Below, one piece after another: positions 4,105-6,519 of a stretch of DNA of 6,519 bases; the first letter of the stretch is position 1; each line of letters starts with the position of its first letter. Origin of the DNA: Planctomycetota bacterium (GTDB lineage: Bacteria; Planctomycetota; Phycisphaerae; UBA1845); contig JADFIX010000118.1 in the NCBI GenBank assembly GCA_022566435.1, forward strand, positions 1-6,519, written 5' to 3'. A program made the translations under genes and the position numbers. The notes beneath the pieces are model-generated. The model saw nothing but the letters and a program-made list of their open reading frames with translations. It had not been told where the DNA came from and ran no database searches.

Positions 4105-6519
4105 TCAAGGCCTCAGCCTGCGTATTTGCTGAATCGGCTTCGGCATTCTTCGTTCGAGGGTGTAAATCAACCGTTCGCCGACGGTTTCGAAGGCCTTGTC
4201 GGCCGGACCGCCACCGGCCCCGCTCTTGGCGCGCTTGAACCCGTGCAGCACGTACCAAGTCTTACCGCTGTCATTCGATTTACCGTAGCGGTACAGATAC
4301 GTACAGAGTGAAAGAGGCGATGACATGCCCATTTTCTTCTGAGCCCCATCGGGTAGGTGCACACCCTCCAAGACCTGATCGAGACGAATCAACAGTTCCT
4401 TCCCCTCGGTCGGCGGCCATTCCCAGCTCGCTTCACGAGGTTCTTTCTTGTACTGCGTCTCGGTTCTGATTCGCAGCGCCCCATCAATCTCACCGTCGTT
4501 GCTCGAATGGATCTTCAATCCCAGATCAACCACCACCATTTTTGCGGCGTGCTGGGCCGTATCATCGAGTCGCTTGCCGAATAGATCCGAGTTGGCGTCC
4601 TCGATTCCGACACCGCATCCGACCACGACACCGAGCGCCCGTTCACCCGTATTCAATTTATCCTTGAGGTCTAGAAATTCGTTCCACTCAGCACAACGCT
4701 CAAAGAAACGCAAACGTTCCAGGCGCCCCGGTGCCGATTCGACAAGTTTCTTTTCCACCTGTTCGAATGCCTTTTCCGCACGGCGTACTTCCACGAGAAA
4801 TTTCTTGAACTTCACGAAGTCGACCGCATTCAACCCCGTCGCGGTGTATTTTTCACCCGGCATGAACGGCCAACCACCATCGGGCGGACTTCTTCCGAGA
4901 TACCTCTCTTGAATATCCGCCAGAATGCGGGTCACCTCGACGCTCAGGAGCTCCTGTACTTTTCGCTCGAATTCGAGAAGCGCACCGGTCAGTTTCTCGT
5001 CCTCACCGAATCCGTAGCGATCACGAAGTTGTTCGATCTCACGCCAGGGGATCGAGGTACTGGACCATTCGTTCGGCCGTTTAAAACTCTTGGGCAACTC
5101 GGCGTTGTCCTTGATCCCCTCGCAGAGCCTCCGCCACGAATCGCTCAGGTTTCCCGCGATGGCATCCCAGGGCCGCTTCGATCCGGCGCGTTCGTCGGCG
5201 TAACTTCGCAAGTCCGTTCCCCCGACCCGGGCGCTGTTCCACGCCGTCGCCCGTGCGTCGTACATCCAGTTCGCCAAACGCACCCACTCGGGAAAGCTAG
5301 CGTCGCCGTCCCAGTATACATCTAGGCGAGAGTTGTAGGACGCAAACGGGCCGACCTGAAGAATCGTCGCCATTGCCGCGTCAAATTCCGCCACCACCTC
5401 ATTGACGGACGATGTGCCACGCCGATTCTGGCTGCCGATCTTGGCAACCAAATCTTTCCAATTGCGAACGTGCTTGCTCAACGCATCAAGCTTCTCAAGC
5501 GTCTTGTCGCCGTACGCGTCATTCCAATCTCGGACGAATGCGAGCATGTAGGCCCGCCCGGCCGACTCCAGTTCTTGCAGACATTGCGTGTGCAGTCGCT
5601 CATTCTCGTCCTGCAGGGCCAGATACGACCGCCCATCCCCCATACCGCGAAGATACATCAAGAGCAATGCCATTTCCTCTGCACGATCGTTCAGGAATTC
5701 GTGTGTGGCGTAGGCCGGAACGCGGCCCGTCACATCTCGATTCGTCCTTGTCCGCGTCGGTCTGGACGACTTCTCCGAACGGTCGCCAGATTCGCCTCGC
5801 GATCGACGTCGCCCGCGCTCCGCCCACTTGGATGCCCCCGTGCGCTCCGTCCCGCTTCGATCTTGAGATTTGGCTTCAGAGTCCCCACGGCGAGATCGAC
5901 CGGATTGCTCCGCCAGGCCGACGTGGATCGTGTAGGGCGACTGTGTCATCCCCAATCGCTTGTCTTGCGGAATCATCGCGGCGAACCCAAGCACTTCATC
6001 CTGCAATTGTCGTAAGCGATCGCGAATTTTGATCAAAAGTGTCGTGCCTTGACCGTAGCGCACCAATCGGCGGTATTCGCCATATAGCGATCCAAGGTCC
6101 TCACTTCGCCAGAACTCCGGCAATCCGGCGAGCGAATCTTTCTGCGGGGACTCCTCTTCCTCCAGAGCCACAAGGTGTGTTTTGAGGTTCTCCGCCCACA
6201 CAGCAGCGGATTCGCGGCTCAAGTCTTGGGGAATGCTAAAATCAAGCTCCAACCCTTCGGCGACCTCACGAAGTCTTCCGCGCACATTTGTGGCCGCGGA
6301 CGTGAGCACAAGCCGATCCTTAACAAACTCGTCCTTGCCTGGAACCAGCGTAATGATGGCGCCGAAGACATCGAACACATCCTCCACCAAGTCATCGATG
6401 TTGCCCTCACCAAAACGCTGAAAAACGGCCTCACTGCAAGGGAGATTGCGAGCAATCTTGGCATCCCGCAGGTTTCTCCAAAATACACAGTCGAGTCCAC
6501 GGCGCTCAATGCTCGTGTC
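4105..6519 (-). CDS. tssM: TssM (IcmF/VasK-like) T6SS membrane-complex protein, C-terminal part, 5' end outside window
   Basis: Partial gene: the frame is open to the right edge, giving 804 visible residues. A TTG at 6390 could act as a start, but 43 further in-frame codons lie upstream without a stop, so it is almost certainly internal. TssM is the large inner-membrane protein that spans to the outer-membrane lipoprotein in the T6SS membrane complex. The membrane segments and GTPase-like domain of the family would lie upstream, and no Walker motif is visible here. Numbering from the window edge, residues 322-336 (RAYMLAFVRDWNDAY) resemble the TssM stretch that precedes its long helical part. 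Residues 550-575 (GWPFMPG then a DFVKFKKFL block) match the family's 'YPF ... DF..FF' region. Residues about 660-760 look beta-rich, as in the TssM C-terminal domain that contacts TssJ. Residues about 207-267 are an unusual Arg/Ser/Gly-rich insert. The match is by remembered family pattern and is divergent. The neighbours tagF, tssA, tssB and tssC support it strongly. Confidence 0.8.
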   Translation of the reverse strand, partial: DTSIERRGLDCVFWRNLRDAKIARNLPCSEAVFQRFGEGNIDDLVEDVFDVFGAIITLVPGKDEFVKDRLVLTSAATNVRGRLREVAEGLELDFSIPQDLSRESAAVWAENLKTHLVALEEEESPQKDSLAGLPEFWRSEDLGSLYGEYRRLVRYGQGTTLLIKIRDRLRQLQDEVLGFAAMIPQDKRLGMTQSPYTIHVGLAEQSGRSRRGDSEAKSQDRSGTERTGASKWAERGRRRSRGESGDRSEKSSRPTRTRTNRDVTGRVPAYATHEFLNDRAEEMALLLMYLRGMGDGRSYLALQDENERLHTQCLQELESAGRAYMLAFVRDWNDAYGDKTLEKLDALSKHVRNWKDLVAKIGSQNRRGTSSVNEVVAEFDAAMATILQVGPFASYNSRLDVYWDGDASFPEWVRLANWMYDARATAWNSARVGGTDLRSYADERAGSKRPWDAIAGNLSDSWRRLCEGIKDNAELPKSFKRPNEWSSTSIPWREIEQLRDRYGFGEDEKLTGALLEFERKVQELLSVEVTRILADIQERYLGRSPPDGGWPFMPGEKYTATGLNAVDFVKFKKFLVEVRRAEKAFEQVEKKLVESAPGRLERLRFFERCAEWNEFLDLKDKLNTGERALGVVVGCGVGIEDANSDLFGKRLDDTAQHAAKMVVVDLGLKIHSSNDGEIDGALRIRTETQYKKEPREASWEWPPTEGKELLIRLDQVLEGVHLPDGAQKKMGMSSPLSLCTYLYRYGKSNDSGKTWYVLHGFKRAKSGAGGGPADKAFETVGERLIYTLERRMPKPIQQIRRLRP

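Noticed and set aside
5412..6032. Plus-strand open frames of about 180-206 codons antisense to tssM
   Set aside because: They mirror the coding pattern of tssM on the other strand, and the products look like shadow translations without motifs.
6388..6390. TTG as the true start of the tssM frame
   Set aside because: The same frame stays open for 43 more codons to the window edge, and TssM needs its membrane and GTPase-like N-terminal part upstream.

Overview
The window is part of a type VI secretion system (T6SS) gene cluster. All five recognised genes lie on the minus strand and are read from right to left: the C-terminal part of tssM (cut by the right edge), tagF, tssA, tssB and the first 146 codons of tssC (cut by the left edge). 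The DNA is moderately GC-rich (estimated by eye in the high fifties percent). A T6SS implies a diderm (Gram-negative-type) bacterium. The proteins carry the family hallmarks, but TssM is divergent and has an unusual arginine-rich insert. My tentative guess is a non-model phylum such as Planctomycetota, Acidobacteriota or Myxococcota rather than a standard enterobacterium or pseudomonad. No phylogenetic marker is present, so this stays a guess.

Layout, right to left: 6519-4105 tssM (membrane-complex subunit, 804 residues visible, 5' end outside the window); 4104-3972 a 133-nt spacer with short repeats; 3971-2958 tagF (post-translational regulator); 2957-2698 a 260-nt spacer that holds the best promoter-like sequence in the window and several short inverted repeats; 2697-1129 tssA (assembly/cap protein); 1128-1093 a 36-nt spacer with a strong ribosome binding site; 1092-514 tssB (small sheath subunit); 513-439 a 75-nt spacer with a GC hairpin and a ribosome binding site; 438-1 tssC (large sheath subunit, N-terminal part). 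No tRNA, rRNA, insertion sequence, CRISPR array or effector gene was found.

How the parts work together: TssM forms the trans-envelope membrane complex with TssL (and usually TssJ), TssA primes and coordinates tail polymerisation, and TssB plus TssC form the contractile sheath. TagF is known in other bacteria to hold T6SS firing in check at the post-translational level. The promoter-like element overlapping the tagF stop codon suggests that the tail genes tssA-tssB-tssC could be transcribed as their own unit with a leader of roughly 225 nt. That is inference from sequence only. The most unusual items are this leader, the arginine-rich insert in TssM, the long TagF, and the low-complexity linkers or tails in TssA and TssB.
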